The notes: generated from the sequence alone by a model not told the origin. Shown: positions 30,141 through 39,418, counted from the stretch's first letter. The stretch is DNA of 64,000 bases from Arcanobacterium haemolyticum DSM 20595 (GCF_000092365.1 NC_014218.1:1054001-1118000); one strand, 5' to 3'. Translations and numbers: made by a program.

Positions 30141-31222
30141 CAGTTTCCCCTTCCAGTAGTGCCGAACTGCGTTGAAAAACGGACGTCGCCTTCAACCATG
30201 TCACGCATATCAGCAATTGCATTACGAAGCATAAGTGTACGTTCGATACCCATACCGAACGCGAAACCCGTATACTCTTCCGGATCGATTCCAGCGTTAC
30301 GCAAAACCTCAGGATTGACCATTCCGCAACCGCCCCATTCGATCCAGCCAGCGCCGCCCTTCTTCTGAGGGAACCACAAATCCATTTCTGCAGACGGTTC
30401 TGTGAACGGGAAGTACGACGGGCGCAGGCGCGTGCGGGCATCCGGACCAAAAAGCTTACGCGCAAAGTGATCCAGCGTGCCCTTCAAATGCTCCATAGTC
30501 AGGCCCTTATCCACGGCCAAACCTTCAATCTGGTGGAACACTGGCGTGTGCGTTGCATCAAGGGCATCCGTACGGAACACCTTGCCTGGGCAGACGATAT
30601 AGAGCGGGACTCCACGTTCCAGCATCGAATGCGACTGAACTGGTGACGTGTGGGTACGAAGAACAAGGCCTGGCTGCGCCGCGGCTTCTTCACCACTGCC
30701 AACCTTTTCCACGCCCTTGACGTAAAACGTATCTTGCATTTGGCGTGCCGGATGATCTGGGCCAAAATTCAAAGCATCAAAGTTGAACCATTCATGTTCA
30801 AGTTCAGGGCCTTCTGCGATCTGCCATCCCATTCCCACGAAAAGATCAGAAATATCTTCCATGAGTGCTGGGAGCGGGTGGCGGGCACCGCGTGGCGTGC
30901 GACGGAACGGAACTGTCACATCAACAGTTTCTTCAACCAACATACGCGCCTCTGCAGCGGCTTCAATGCGTTCTGTAGCTTCTGCTAACGCTGCTTGGAT
31001 TTCCTTGCGCGCGCCGCCCATGAGCTTGCCGGCGATTGGGCGCTCTGATTTATCAAGCGATTTGATCTGCATGTTGGCATGGGTGATCGGTGCGTTATCA
31101 CCGCTGTGCGCAAGGCGTGCATCCTTCAGCTCATCAAGAGACGAGGCATTGGCGAATGCTTCCTTCGCTGCAAGAACAGCCGCTGCGATTCCTGCCTCAT
31201 CCAACGGACTTAGCGATTCCAT
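30140..31222 (-). CDS. pheS: Phenylalanyl-tRNA synthetase alpha subunit
   Basis: The 360-residue catalytic subunit has the class II motifs: [19 protein letters not shown] (motif 1 region), [14 protein letters not shown] (motif 2 with [16 protein letters not shown]) and [15 protein letters not shown] (motif 3). The N-terminal coiled coil binds tRNA. The ATG follows AAAGGCCATT. A TACAAT hexamer 30 bases upstream is a likely -10. It is the first gene of pheST. Confidence 0.96.
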   Translation of the reverse strand: MESLSPLDEAGIAAAVLAAKEAFANASSLDELKDARLAHSGDNAPITHANMQIKSLDKSERPIAGKLMGGARKEIQAALAEATERIEAAAEARMLVEETVDVTVPFRRTPRGARHPLPALMEDISDLFVGMGWQIAEGPELEHEWFNFDALNFGPDHPARQMQDTFYVKGVEKVGSGEEAAAQPGLVLRTHTSPVQSHSMLERGVPLYIVCPGKVFRTDALDATHTPVFHQIEGLAVDKGLTMEHLKGTLDHFARKLFGPDARTRLRPSYFPFTEPSAEMDLWFPQKKGGAGWIEWGGCGMVNPEVLRNAGIDPEEYTGFAFGMGIERTLMLRNAIADMRDMVEGDVRFSTQFGTTGRGN

Positions 31223-31407
31223 AATGGCCTTTCATCGTACATCTGTAACTCTTCTATTGTAAACCGAGTATCCAACATCCTTGTAAGAGAGAGCACATAT
31301 GATTCGTCACGCTCTACTCGCCAACAGCGTAAAAAGCTCTAAAACGGCATCTTTCTGCGTAGGGTTGAGAATAATTAACTGATCAACGATCACCAAAGGA
31401 GACGATC

Positions 31408-31758
31408 ATGACTAACGAAAAGAATATGTTCGAAAAGGCAGCAGACGCCGCCAAGGAACTCTTCGATAATGCGAAAGAGACAGTCACCTCTCCCGAAACC
31501 AAGGAAAAACTGACCGATCTAAAAGCAACCGTTGTAGATGGAATTCGCACAACGAGCGAAAAGGCCACTGACGTAGCACGCGATGCCAAGCACAAAGCAC
31601 AAGATATGCTTGGCCAAAACGATTCCATCGTTGACAAAGCTGATCGCAAACTAGATCAGGCAAGCGAAACTGTATCGGATAAGCTAGGAAATTTTGCCAA
31701 TCGTGCCGAAGATAAAATCGATGAGGCCAACGATCGATTGGAAGATCAAGAATCCTGA
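31408..31758 (+). CDS. Small helical, repeat-like hydrophilic protein (LEA/CsbD-like)
   Basis: A 116-residue protein made of charged, amphipathic helix with no hydrophobic core: FEKAADAAKELFDNAKETV, SDKLGNFANRAEDKIDEA. Eleven-residue periodicity (AAK, ATD, AQD segments) recalls LEA proteins and the CsbD/YtxH type of stress proteins. It has an excellent ribosome binding site (AAAGGAGACGATC before ATG) and its own bidirectional terminator. It shows no recognisable family domain, so its function is unknown; a stress or desiccation role is only a guess. Confidence 0.72.
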   Translation: MTNEKNMFEKAADAAKELFDNAKETVTSPETKEKLTDLKATVVDGIRTTSEKATDVARDAKHKAQDMLGQNDSIVDKADRKLDQASETVSDKLGNFANRAEDKIDEANDRLEDQES

Positions 31759-31803
31759 TTATCACTAATCCTGGCTTTAAAAACAGCATATAGCCAGATA
31801 TCT

Positions 31804-31839
31804 AACGTGTGGGGCCGCATCACTGCGGCCCCACACGTT
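31804..31839. terminator. Bidirectional terminator (16-bp perfect stem)
   Basis: AACGTGTGGGGCCGCA pairs perfectly with TGCGGCCCCACACGTT over a TCAC loop, between the convergent helical-protein gene and the lyase gene that ends the ABC operon. Confidence 0.93.
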
Positions 31840-31876
31840 CACTAACCCAAGGGTCTCGTGGAAGAACTGGCTATGC

Positions 31877-32794
31877 TCAGTCCATCAAACCAGCTTGGCG
31901 AAGAATCTGAGCAATGCCCTCTTCTTCAGCTGGGAGAAGCTTGGATACTGGCTCTGGCATCTGGTTGGAGGAGAAAATACCCAGAACTTTCAGAGCCGTC
32001 TTAAAGGCGCCAACACCAGCGCCAAATCCTGTGGTGGAAGATGGAACCATCACGATTCGCATCAAGTCAGAGAGGCGATCTTGTTCCTTACGGACAGTCT
32101 CCCAATCCCCCGCCTGGTATGCGTTCCACTGGCGAACGTAGCCAGCAGGATCAACGTTGGCAAGGCCAGGAACCGAACCATCAGCACCGCCCAAGTATGC
32201 TCCGTCAACAACCACTTCATGGCCGGTGAGCAGCGAGAGCGGGTGGCCTGCACGTTCGTTGTCCTGTAGGAGGAAACGGAACGAAACGTCGTCACCTGAC
32301 GAATCTTTCACACCTACAAGAATGCCTTCTTGACCAAGCTTAAGTAACAGTGCTGGTGAAAGTTTGGTGTGAACACACACTGGGATATCGTAAGCAAACA
32401 TTGGAAGATCCGTTGAGGCCTTCACTGCGCGGAAGTGCTGTTCAACCTGTGGCATACCGCCAAGTGCGTAGAACGGAGCGGTGGCAACGATGCCATCCAC
32501 GCCAATCTTTTCGGCCTGCTTAACGTGCTCAATCACGCGATCAGTCTGAGTATCGATCACACCAGCCAACACTGGAACGCGCCCGGCAACCACTTCGTTG
32601 GTTGCGCGTAAGATTTCTTCACGGCGCGCTGGGGTTGCGAATGCACCTTCACCAGACGAACCCAAAGCAAACACACCATGGACTCCGGCTTCGATCATAC
32701 GATCGAGACCACGCTGGTACGATTCGGCGTCGAATGAACCATCTTCGTGTTCTGCAACAACTACTGGTGGAATAACTCCACGAAATTCTGTCAT
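31877..32794 (-). CDS. DapA/NanA-family lyase, probable N-acetylneuraminate lyase
   Basis: The 305-residue TIM barrel has the family's GSSGEG substrate loop (about 46-51), the FAYDIPVCVH tyrosine (near 134) and the Schiff-base lysine in VGVKDSSGDD. These mark aldolases that cleave or form pyruvate-linked carbon bonds. True lysine-pathway DapA normally sits with lysine or mreB-like genes. This gene instead ends an oligopeptide-type ABC operon, 11 bases after the last ATPase gene. By context and by its likeness (from memory) to the actinobacterial sialate lyases, I infer cleavage of N-acetylneuraminate to ManNAc and pyruvate. No nanE or nanK is in the window. Confidence 0.72.
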   Translation of the reverse strand: MTEFRGVIPPVVVAEHEDGSFDAESYQRGLDRMIEAGVHGVFALGSSGEGAFATPARREEILRATNEVVAGRVPVLAGVIDTQTDRVIEHVKQAEKIGVDGIVATAPFYALGGMPQVEQHFRAVKASTDLPMFAYDIPVCVHTKLSPALLLKLGQEGILVGVKDSSGDDVSFRFLLQDNERAGHPLSLLTGHEVVVDGAYLGGADGSVPGLANVDPAGYVRQWNAYQAGDWETVRKEQDRLSDLMRIVMVPSSTTGFGAGVGAFKTALKVLGIFSSNQMPEPVSKLLPAEEEGIAQILRQAGLMD

Positions 32795-32805
32795 GATATT
32801 TTTCC

Positions 32806-33615
32806 TTAAAGAGTTGGGTGTAGCAATGACGGCGCTGCGCCCAGGAGTTTCCGTGTGTAAGGATCTTTCGGATTCGAAAGAAGATCTGCTGCTGGGCCTT
32901 CTTCAACAACAAGGCCCTTATTCATCACGGCGATACGATCAGAAACGTAGCGAACCGTTTGAATATCGTGAGAAATGAACACCATTGCGAGGTTCAGTTC
33001 TTTCTTGAGATCCGTGAGTAGGTTCAGGATCTGTGCGCGCACTGAAACGTCTAGTGCGGATGTTGGTTCATCTGCGATGATCGCTTTTGGTTCCAGTGAA
33101 AGCGCACGAGCAATTGCCACACGCTGGCGCTGGCCACCGGAGAGCTGCCCTGGGAGAGCATCCAATGCCGATGCTGGTAGGCCGACCATCGAAATCAGTT
33201 CACTCACACGCTTTTCGCGGTCCGCTTCGGTTCCAATCTTGTGCACGCGCATTGGATCGGCAAGCTGATCGTGCACAACCATACGTGGGTTGAGCGCGGT
33301 GGCTGGATCCTGGAACACAACCGACACAACGCGTCCGATACGGCGGCGAGCATCTGCTGTACGCTTCGTGACTTCTTCACCGTTAAAGAACACTTGGCCT
33401 TCGGTTGGCATCTGGAGGCCACACATCACATTTGCGGTGGTGGACTTACCACAGCCGGATTCGCCCACGATACCGAGTGTCTGCCCTGGCATGACCTTCA
33501 TGTTCACGCCGCGAACTGCTTGGATCTTATTTGGTTTGAATAGAGATCCGGTTCGGGTGGTGAAGGTGACCTTGACGTCTCTCAGTTCGATGATAGGTGT
33601 GTCTTGAGAATTCAC
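32806..33615 (-). CDS. ABC transporter ATPase (DppF/OppF type)
   Basis: A 269-residue ATP-binding subunit with Walker A GESGCGKST, signature LSGGQRQRVAIARAL and Walker B AIIADEPTSALDV. It contains the C-terminal oligopeptide-type extension (DPYTRKLLGAAP). It overlaps the fused permease/ATPase gene by four bases (ATGA). With the ATPase part of that fusion it makes the two nucleotide-binding sites of one importer. Confidence 0.93.
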   Translation of the reverse strand: MNSQDTPIIELRDVKVTFTTRTGSLFKPNKIQAVRGVNMKVMPGQTLGIVGESGCGKSTTANVMCGLQMPTEGQVFFNGEEVTKRTADARRRIGRVVSVVFQDPATALNPRMVVHDQLADPMRVHKIGTEADREKRVSELISMVGLPASALDALPGQLSGGQRQRVAIARALSLEPKAIIADEPTSALDVSVRAQILNLLTDLKKELNLAMVFISHDIQTVRYVSDRIAVMNKGLVVEEGPAADLLSNPKDPYTRKLLGAAPSLLHPTL

Positions 33616-35654
33616 AGCGCTTCACCTGCCTTCTGTGTTTCGGTGGCTTGTTCTGGCCGTGGTGGCAACGCGGCATAGTAGTGCCGTGGGCCAACTTCGG
33701 TGAGGACTGGGCGGATGTCCAATCCGTAATCTGGGTGCGAGGATCGTGGCGCGAAGCGATCGCCGATTGGGAAGTCCTTTGGCGATGGCACGGTTCCTGG
33801 CACCTGGTGGAGGCGGCCGGATCCAGATTCGATCGAAAGAACTGCGCCCAGCAAACCACGGGTGTATTCGTGGGTTGGGTGGAGCAGAAGTTCGGAGGTT
33901 GGCGCCTGTTCGATAACTTGGCCTGCGTACATAACCGTGATCGAGTGGGCAACTTCCGCAACGAGTGCGAGATCGTGGGACACGAAGATCATGGCGAAGC
34001 CGAGCTTTTCACGCAGTTCGTTGAGCAGTGCGATGACTTGCTTTTGAACGGTCACGTCCAGAGCCGTAGTTGGTTCGTCTGCGATCACGAGTTTTGGATC
34101 GCGCGTGAGTGCCATTGCGATGAGCACACGCTGGCGCTGACCACCGGAGAGTTCGTGTGGGTAGGATTCGAGCGTACGCTTTGGATCCAGACCAACGAGT
34201 TCGAGCAGTTCTTCCGCGCTTCGGGTTCCGCCACGCGAGGTGAGCTGCTTCATCTGCGCCTTGATGAGCATTGCTGGGTTGAGCGAGCTGAGGGCGTCTT
34301 GGTAGATCATGGCCATTTCGTGGCCAAGTAGCGCTTGACGTTCTTTCACGCTCATCTCGAGCAAGTTCTTTCCTTGGTACAGGAGTTCACCGGAAAGTTC
34401 TGCACGAGGATCGATGAGCCCCATGATGGAGAGTGCTGTAATCGATTTACCGCAGCCAGATTCGCCAACAAGGCCCATAGTTTCGCCGGGCGCAACAGAG
34501 AAGGACACGTTATCGACGACGTTCACATCCCCGTGGCGTGGGAACTTGATAGAGAAGTTCTTGACTTCGAGCAGCGGCGTCACGCTTGGATCTGCCATAA
34601 AACGATCGTTGCGTTGCGTTTCTACGGTATGGAGGGCGTTGATGCGCGCCTGGAGCGATTCGGCTTGTTCTGCGTATGCCTTGCGAGGATCGAGTAAAAG
34701 CATGTCTGCTTTACGCTTCGACGACGATGCGACCTGTGCAACCGACACGCCCTTTGGCGCTGCCACCATGGCGTCAGTGATACCTTCAGACAGGATGTTG
34801 AGGCAAAGCACGGTAATCATGATGAGGATGCCTGGGAAGAATGCAGTCCACCATTTACCGAGCATAACGGACATGTTGGCAGATGCATCTGACAGGACGT
34901 TGCCCCAGGTTGGGACCATTGCGGATTGCAGACCGGAACCGATGAAGGTCAGAGATGCTTCAAGAATGATTGCGTCTGCAACAAGCACTGTTGCGAACAC
35001 GAGCACTGGTGCTGCAGTGTTACGCATAACGTGCTTGATCAGGATCCATGGTGCGCGAGCACCAGAAACCACAACTGCACGGACGTAATCTTCGCCGTAA
35101 GCGCTCATAACGTTTGCACGGACAATACGTGCAAGCTGAGGCGTGTAGACGAATGCGATCGAGCAGATGATAACAAGCAGGATACCTGCGAGGTTGTCGG
35201 AGCTGAACCGTGCGGAGAAGACGAGCACGGTGACAGCAGCCATTGCGATACCCGGGACAGCCATAATGATGTCTAGAATACGCATGATGACTTCGGAAAT
35301 GGACTTGCGAACAACAGCAGCGATGGAGCCAATAATTGCACCGAAGAACAGCGCGATAGCAGTTGCACACAGACCAATGATTAGTGAGAAGCGACCACCG
35401 TACAGGAGGCGGGTGAAGATATCACGGCCAACGTGATCAGTTCCGAAGAAGTGTTCGCCACTTGGGGCAGCCCACTTATCGAAAATCGCATCAGGAGCAT
35501 ATGGCGCGATGAATGGTGCAATCAACGAAATAAATGCAATCGTTGTGAGCAAACCTAGAGCGATTCGCGCACCGAGGCTCATATTACTAATTCGGGAGAA
35601 TTTAGCGCCTGGCTTTGTCACTTTGTTGAGTTTTTCTTTCTTTCCCATGATCAC
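33612..35654 (-). CDS. Fused ABC permease (DppC type) and ATPase (DppD type)
   Basis: One 680-residue protein joins two subunits. Residues 1-300 form a DppC-type permease with about six helices and the EAA loop (EDYVRAVVVSGARAPWILIK). After a 60-residue linker, residues 360-650 form the ATPase with Walker A GESGCGKS (397-404), LSGGQRQRVLIAMAL and VIADEPTTALDV. The ATPase ends in the family's C-terminal zipper. Fusion of this pair occurs in sialic-acid ABC importers of actinobacteria (from memory, Corynebacterium SiaG-like) and Haemophilus. The start overlaps the upstream permease by four bases. The frame is continuous, with no sign of an accidental fusion. Confidence 0.92.
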   Translation of the reverse strand: MIMGKKEKLNKVTKPGAKFSRISNMSLGARIALGLLTTIAFISLIAPFIAPYAPDAIFDKWAAPSGEHFFGTDHVGRDIFTRLLYGGRFSLIIGLCATAIALFFGAIIGSIAAVVRKSISEVIMRILDIIMAVPGIAMAAVTVLVFSARFSSDNLAGILLVIICSIAFVYTPQLARIVRANVMSAYGEDYVRAVVVSGARAPWILIKHVMRNTAAPVLVFATVLVADAIILEASLTFIGSGLQSAMVPTWGNVLSDASANMSVMLGKWWTAFFPGILIMITVLCLNILSEGITDAMVAAPKGVSVAQVASSSKRKADMLLLDPRKAYAEQAESLQARINALHTVETQRNDRFMADPSVTPLLEVKNFSIKFPRHGDVNVVDNVSFSVAPGETMGLVGESGCGKSITALSIMGLIDPRAELSGELLYQGKNLLEMSVKERQALLGHEMAMIYQDALSSLNPAMLIKAQMKQLTSRGGTRSAEELLELVGLDPKRTLESYPHELSGGQRQRVLIAMALTRDPKLVIADEPTTALDVTVQKQVIALLNELREKLGFAMIFVSHDLALVAEVAHSITVMYAGQVIEQAPTSELLLHPTHEYTRGLLGAVLSIESGSGRLHQVPGTVPSPKDFPIGDRFAPRSSHPDYGLDIRPVLTEVGPRHYYAALPPRPEQATETQKAGEAL

Positions 35655-36601
35655 ACCGACCTAATACGTGGGTTAATCAGCAAGTAGAGCATGTCAACAA
35701 TAATGTTGACGATGATGAATGCGATTGCAACCACCAATGCGCCACCCTGAACAAGATTGACCCAGTTGTTCTGGATACCCTTAATAAGAACTTGGCCCAT
35801 ACCGTTGATAGCGAAAATAATTTCGATAACAACAGCACCACCCATGAGATAACCGACTCGAAGACCGAGAACAGTAACCGGGGTGATAAGGGCATTACGC
35901 AAAACATTGCGACCAATAACAACAGACTTTGGAATACCTGCTCCAAGAGCAGTGCGGACGTAATCACGATCAAGTTCTTCAACCATCGAGGTACGAACCA
36001 CGCGAGTCATCTGGCCAATCACTGGAATTGCCAGAGCGACTGCCGGCAGAAGCATGCGGAGGAACCAACCGCTGAAATCGTCAAACATTCCAGGAAGGGC
36101 ACCCGAAACTGGCAACTTACCGATGAAAGCGAGCACAAGTAGAACAGCTAGCCAGAAAGAAGGGGTACCAATGCAGATAACCGAAAGGACACGGATAACC
36201 TGATCTGGCCAACGATCACGGTAGATAGCTGCGATGACTCCTAGTGGGAATGAGAAAAGGACAGCAAGAATGAGTCCAAAGAAAGTCAACTGCAGCGTGA
36301 CAGGAAGGGCCTGAGCGATGAGCGAAGAAACCGTGTTTGATACACCAACACCGTAGATACCAAGATCACCCTGGACGAGGTTAAGAATGTATGCACCGAG
36401 GCGAACCAAGACTGGTTCGTTCAAGCCGTGTTGTGCTCTAAATGCTTCAAGTTCGGTCGGGGTAGCGTTTTCACCAAGAGTACTGTAGGCAGGATCGATT
36501 GGGGAAAGTGCCATAATTAAGAAGACGAGGACTGTCACGCCCAGCACCATCACTGGCAACGCAATCAGACGGCGCCCGATGAGTCTAAGTAGATTGTTCA
36601 T
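35651..36601 (-). CDS. ABC transporter permease (DppB type)
   Basis: The 316-residue membrane subunit begins with LRLIGRRLIALPVMVLGVTV, an N-terminal helix of DppB/OppB permeases, and has six hydrophobic segments. The EAA-loop region is DYVRTALGAGIPKSVVIGRN. It partners the permease half of the following fused protein. It is preceded by a strong hairpin in the gap after the binding-protein gene, and followed by four-base overlaps. Confidence 0.93.
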   Translation of the reverse strand: MNNLLRLIGRRLIALPVMVLGVTVLVFLIMALSPIDPAYSTLGENATPTELEAFRAQHGLNEPVLVRLGAYILNLVQGDLGIYGVGVSNTVSSLIAQALPVTLQLTFFGLILAVLFSFPLGVIAAIYRDRWPDQVIRVLSVICIGTPSFWLAVLLVLAFIGKLPVSGALPGMFDDFSGWFLRMLLPAVALAIPVIGQMTRVVRTSMVEELDRDYVRTALGAGIPKSVVIGRNVLRNALITPVTVLGLRVGYLMGGAVVIEIIFAINGMGQVLIKGIQNNWVNLVQGGALVVAIAFIIVNIIVDMLYLLINPRIRSV

Positions 36602-36634
36602 TCCATCTATTCTTTCTGACGACTGTCAAACCTA

Positions 36635-36670
36635 GAGGGGGCGGATGCGGGTATACGCATCCGCCCCCTC
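36635..36670 (-). terminator. Strong intercistronic hairpin after the binding-protein gene
   Basis: GAGGGGGCGGATGCG pairs with CGCATCCGCCCCCTC over a six-base loop, in the 93 bases between the binding-protein stop and the permease start. The T-rich tail is short. It would leave most transcripts ending after the lipoprotein, or protect its mRNA 3' end, so that the binding protein is made in excess of the transporter. Confidence 0.75.
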
Positions 36671-36694
36671 ATTGGCTCTATTCAGATGTCTGAA

Positions 36695-38266
36695 TTACTT
36701 GTGGCTTGCACCGAGGAGGTACAGACCGGTTGTTGCAATGGGGTCAACGCCATCAAGAGCTGCTGGGTTGTAGGCGGTGATCATTGTACGGTGGAAGAGT
36801 GGGAAGATCGGAGCCTTTTCAGCAACGATATCCTGGATCTCGCCCCACTTGGCCTTAGCGTCAGCACCAGCCAAGGATGCTGCTTCAGCCATCAGGTTCT
36901 GAATCTTGTCGTAGGTTTCCTTATCGGAATTAGCGAAGTTCGAACGCTTGTGCATCCAAGCGTTGTCTCCGTACCACCAGGAGAAGAAGATGGCCGGATC
37001 GTTACCGAAGACCGATGGGTCTCCAGGAGCGAGGATGACATCGTAGGTTGGGTTCTCAACGTCTGCGTTATCAGCGTAGAGAGCTGCCGAAGCCTTGGAC
37101 TCGATGTTGACCTTCACACCAACCTTCTCAAGGTCTTCCTTGATCTGTGGAGCGAGGTTAGCAACCCATGGGTGATCGGTTGTCAGCAAGGTGATTTCCA
37201 AGGAGGAAACTCCAGCGGAAGCCAAGAGCTCCTTTGCCTTGTCAACGGAGTAGCTCAGATCGGTAGCTGGTTCCTTGAAGTCTGGGTTGACCTTTGGCAG
37301 GAAGGACTTTGCTTCCACAGCCTTGCCATCGAGGGAAGAATCGATGAGCTTCTGAACGTTGATTGCCTGGCGGAGTGCGCGGCGAACTTCAGGCTTATCG
37401 AATGGCGCCTTAGTGGTGTTGAACATCAAGAATGGGTTGTTGTAGCCTTCAACTTCCTTGACTTCCCAACCAGCACCCTTGAGCTGATCGATGGTAGCAG
37501 CTGGAACAGCTTCCATCACGTCAGTGGTGCCACCGAGGGCAGCAGCCAAACGCTGGCTGTCATCCTTCTGTGGGTTCCAGACGATCTTCTCGAGTTTTGC
37601 TGGGTTCTTGCCATTGTAGTGCTCGTTGACCACAGCGGTCACTGGTGAGCCTTCCTTTGGCGCATCTTCGAACTTGTATGGACCGGAACCGATTGGCTTG
37701 GTCTTGAGTTCGTCATCAGTCATGGTTGCTGGAACGACCTTGACGAGTGCCAAGCGCTCCTTAAGCTTTGCGAATGGGGAGTTAAGTTCTACCTTGATGG
37801 TGGTGTCATCCTTGGCGGTCAGGGACTTGATCGCCTTGAAGAATGGGGTGTAAAGACCGCCTTCGTTCGAGTTGCGCTCGAAGGACTTGACAACATCCTC
37901 AGCCTTGACGTCCTTGCCGTCAGAGAACTTTGCACCTTTACGAAGGGAGATTTCGTAGGTCAGTTCACCAACTTCCTTTGGATCGCCAGCAGCAAGAGCT
38001 GCTTCGGTGGAGTAATCTGCCATGTTGAAGTTGTAGAGACCTTCAAGAATGTGCCAGTTAACACCGTTAGCAAGAGCAGATCCAGCGTGGATCGGGCTCC
38101 AGTTGGTGGTTTCGTAAGCAACGCCAGCGTTAAGAACGCCGGATGGACCCTTTGCTTCTGGTGCTGCAGAGTCTGCCTTCTTATCCCCTGTAGTACCGCC
38201 GCAGGCGCTGAGCGCCAGAGCTGTTGCAGCAAGAGCCGCAACAACGCGAGTCTTCTTGACAAACAT
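36695..38266 (-). CDS. ABC transporter substrate-binding lipoprotein (SBP_bac_5 family)
   Basis: A 523-residue lipoprotein with signal sequence MFVKKTRVVAALAATALALS and lipobox LSAC (Cys22). The mature part is a family 5 solute-binding protein with the LRKGAKFSDGKDVKAEDVVK motif near residues 108-128. Such proteins bind peptides or, in some bacteria, nickel or sialic acid; sialic-acid binding in this family is known for the corynebacterial and Haemophilus systems. It heads the operon, behind the GntR-type operator, and is the only gene before the hairpin at 36635-36670. Confidence 0.92.
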   Translation of the reverse strand: MFVKKTRVVAALAATALALSACGGTTGDKKADSAAPEAKGPSGVLNAGVAYETTNWSPIHAGSALANGVNWHILEGLYNFNMADYSTEAALAAGDPKEVGELTYEISLRKGAKFSDGKDVKAEDVVKSFERNSNEGGLYTPFFKAIKSLTAKDDTTIKVELNSPFAKLKERLALVKVVPATMTDDELKTKPIGSGPYKFEDAPKEGSPVTAVVNEHYNGKNPAKLEKIVWNPQKDDSQRLAAALGGTTDVMEAVPAATIDQLKGAGWEVKEVEGYNNPFLMFNTTKAPFDKPEVRRALRQAINVQKLIDSSLDGKAVEAKSFLPKVNPDFKEPATDLSYSVDKAKELLASAGVSSLEITLLTTDHPWVANLAPQIKEDLEKVGVKVNIESKASAALYADNADVENPTYDVILAPGDPSVFGNDPAIFFSWWYGDNAWMHKRSNFANSDKETYDKIQNLMAEAASLAGADAKAKWGEIQDIVAEKAPIFPLFHRTMITAYNPAALDGVDPIATTGLYLLGASHK

Positions 38267-38319
38267 ATATTTTCCTCTCCATTGAGCATATGAACAGCCG
38301 CGACCGACTAGCTCGTATG

Positions 38320-38363
38320 TTGTCCGACAAATTTATGTTATGGCCTCCTTTGCCAGTGTGCAA
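38320..38363 (-). promoter_or_regulatory. Promoter and GntR-type operator of the ABC/lyase operon
   Basis: On the minus strand TTGCAC (38358-38363) and TAACAT (38335-38340) are 17 bases apart. Directly downstream TTGTCGGACAA (38320-38330) is a palindrome that fits the FadR-type GntR operator TNGTNNNACNA exactly and covers the expected start point. A second inverted repeat, TTTGCC-9-GGCAAA (38349-38369), overlaps the -35. NanR-type regulators of sialate operons belong to this GntR branch. The regulator gene is not in the window. Confidence 0.65.
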
Positions 38364-38491
38364 GGCAAAACGCCATTTTCATATAACTTTTCGGTAACGA
38401 TTTCATTCTACTGCATTTTTAGCTAGATGCAGTATCGAAAATATTACGGCACCATTCCGCAAAAGTATGCTCTGATATGCGGAAACTTTCG

Positions 38492-39388
38492 CTAGCCGCG
38501 ATGCTGAGCACGCGCCGACGAAAATAAACATATCGACGTCGCCATCGCAACGTTCAATGACTCGGACGCTCCCCACATCGGAATTCGAACCAGACCATCG
38601 GCATAGCCGTATTGTTCATCAGTAAAACCATGCGCTTCATTTCCGACCATCCACAATGTTGGGCGACGCAAATCGATAGCTGCGCTTCCCGGTTCGGCAG
38701 CGCTTTCTGCGCTGCCGGCTTGCGCAGCAGCCCCGCACTGCGCGCCTTCCGACTCCAAAAGCGCCTGATCAGCTAATTGCCCCAGATCGTATTCTCCGCG
38801 ACCGTCAGCGATAAGAATTTGGAATCCAGCCTCACGCGCATGAGCCACCACGTCTGCCACATCTTCATCTTCCAAAATGGGAATATGGAAATATGAGCCC
38901 GCGCTTGAACGCATCACTTTAGGGTTCGTTGCTTCAACCGAACCGCGCCCTAAAATAACAGCGTCTGCCCCGCATGCATCCGCACACCGAATAATTGTTC
39001 CAACGTTTCCTGGATCTACGCTTTCCAATGCGCACACCACAAGTTTTCCGTGCGCAAAGATATCGCGGATATCTTCCTCATCTGGAATAGCAATAACTGC
39101 GAAGATTCCTTGCGAATTAGGGGCAACGCTGCTACACAATTCGTTCGGAAGAATATGAGTATATGGATCGACACGACGCAGTAAAGCATCAATATCAGGA
39201 TGCCGTTCTAACGCTTCTTGCGTCACATACACATCGCGAATACCACGTTCATAGCACAATAAAGCTTCCCGAACCCCTTGTGGACCTTCCACAATTGCTT
39301 GTTCGTATTGTACGCGCATTTTCCGGCGGTACAGTCCCGTTGCTTTTTTCAGCTGGCCGGTCATCGTCATCATCGGGGTACGTGGCAT
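38492..39388 (-). CDS. TrmH/SpoU-family RNA 2'-O-methyltransferase
   Basis: The 298-residue protein has an N-terminal substrate-binding domain (QAIVEGPQGVREALL) and the knotted SPOUT catalytic domain. The motifs are NVGTIIRCADACGADAVILG (motif 1), LWMVGNEAHGFTDE (motif 2) and IPMWGASESLNVAMATSI (motif 3). It most likely modifies 23S rRNA ribose. An Ala/Ser/Gly-rich insert of about 35 residues (QCGAAAQAGSAESAAEPG) breaks the catalytic domain between motifs 1 and 2, an unusual feature. It stands downstream of infC-rpmI-rplT, beyond their terminator, as in many actinobacteria. Confidence 0.9.
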   Translation of the reverse strand: MPRTPMMTMTGQLKKATGLYRRKMRVQYEQAIVEGPQGVREALLCYERGIRDVYVTQEALERHPDIDALLRRVDPYTHILPNELCSSVAPNSQGIFAVIAIPDEEDIRDIFAHGKLVVCALESVDPGNVGTIIRCADACGADAVILGRGSVEATNPKVMRSSAGSYFHIPILEDEDVADVVAHAREAGFQILIADGRGEYDLGQLADQALLESEGAQCGAAAQAGSAESAAEPGSAAIDLRRPTLWMVGNEAHGFTDEQYGYADGLVRIPMWGASESLNVAMATSICLFSSARAQHRG

Positions 39389-39418
39389 GTCATCCTCTTT
39401 TCAGTGTCGTAAAAACGA

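Noticed and set aside
32806-35654. DppC-DppD fusion as an assembly or frameshift artefact
   Set aside because: The linker is continuous and in frame, both neighbours overlap by four bases, and such fusions are known in related transporters.
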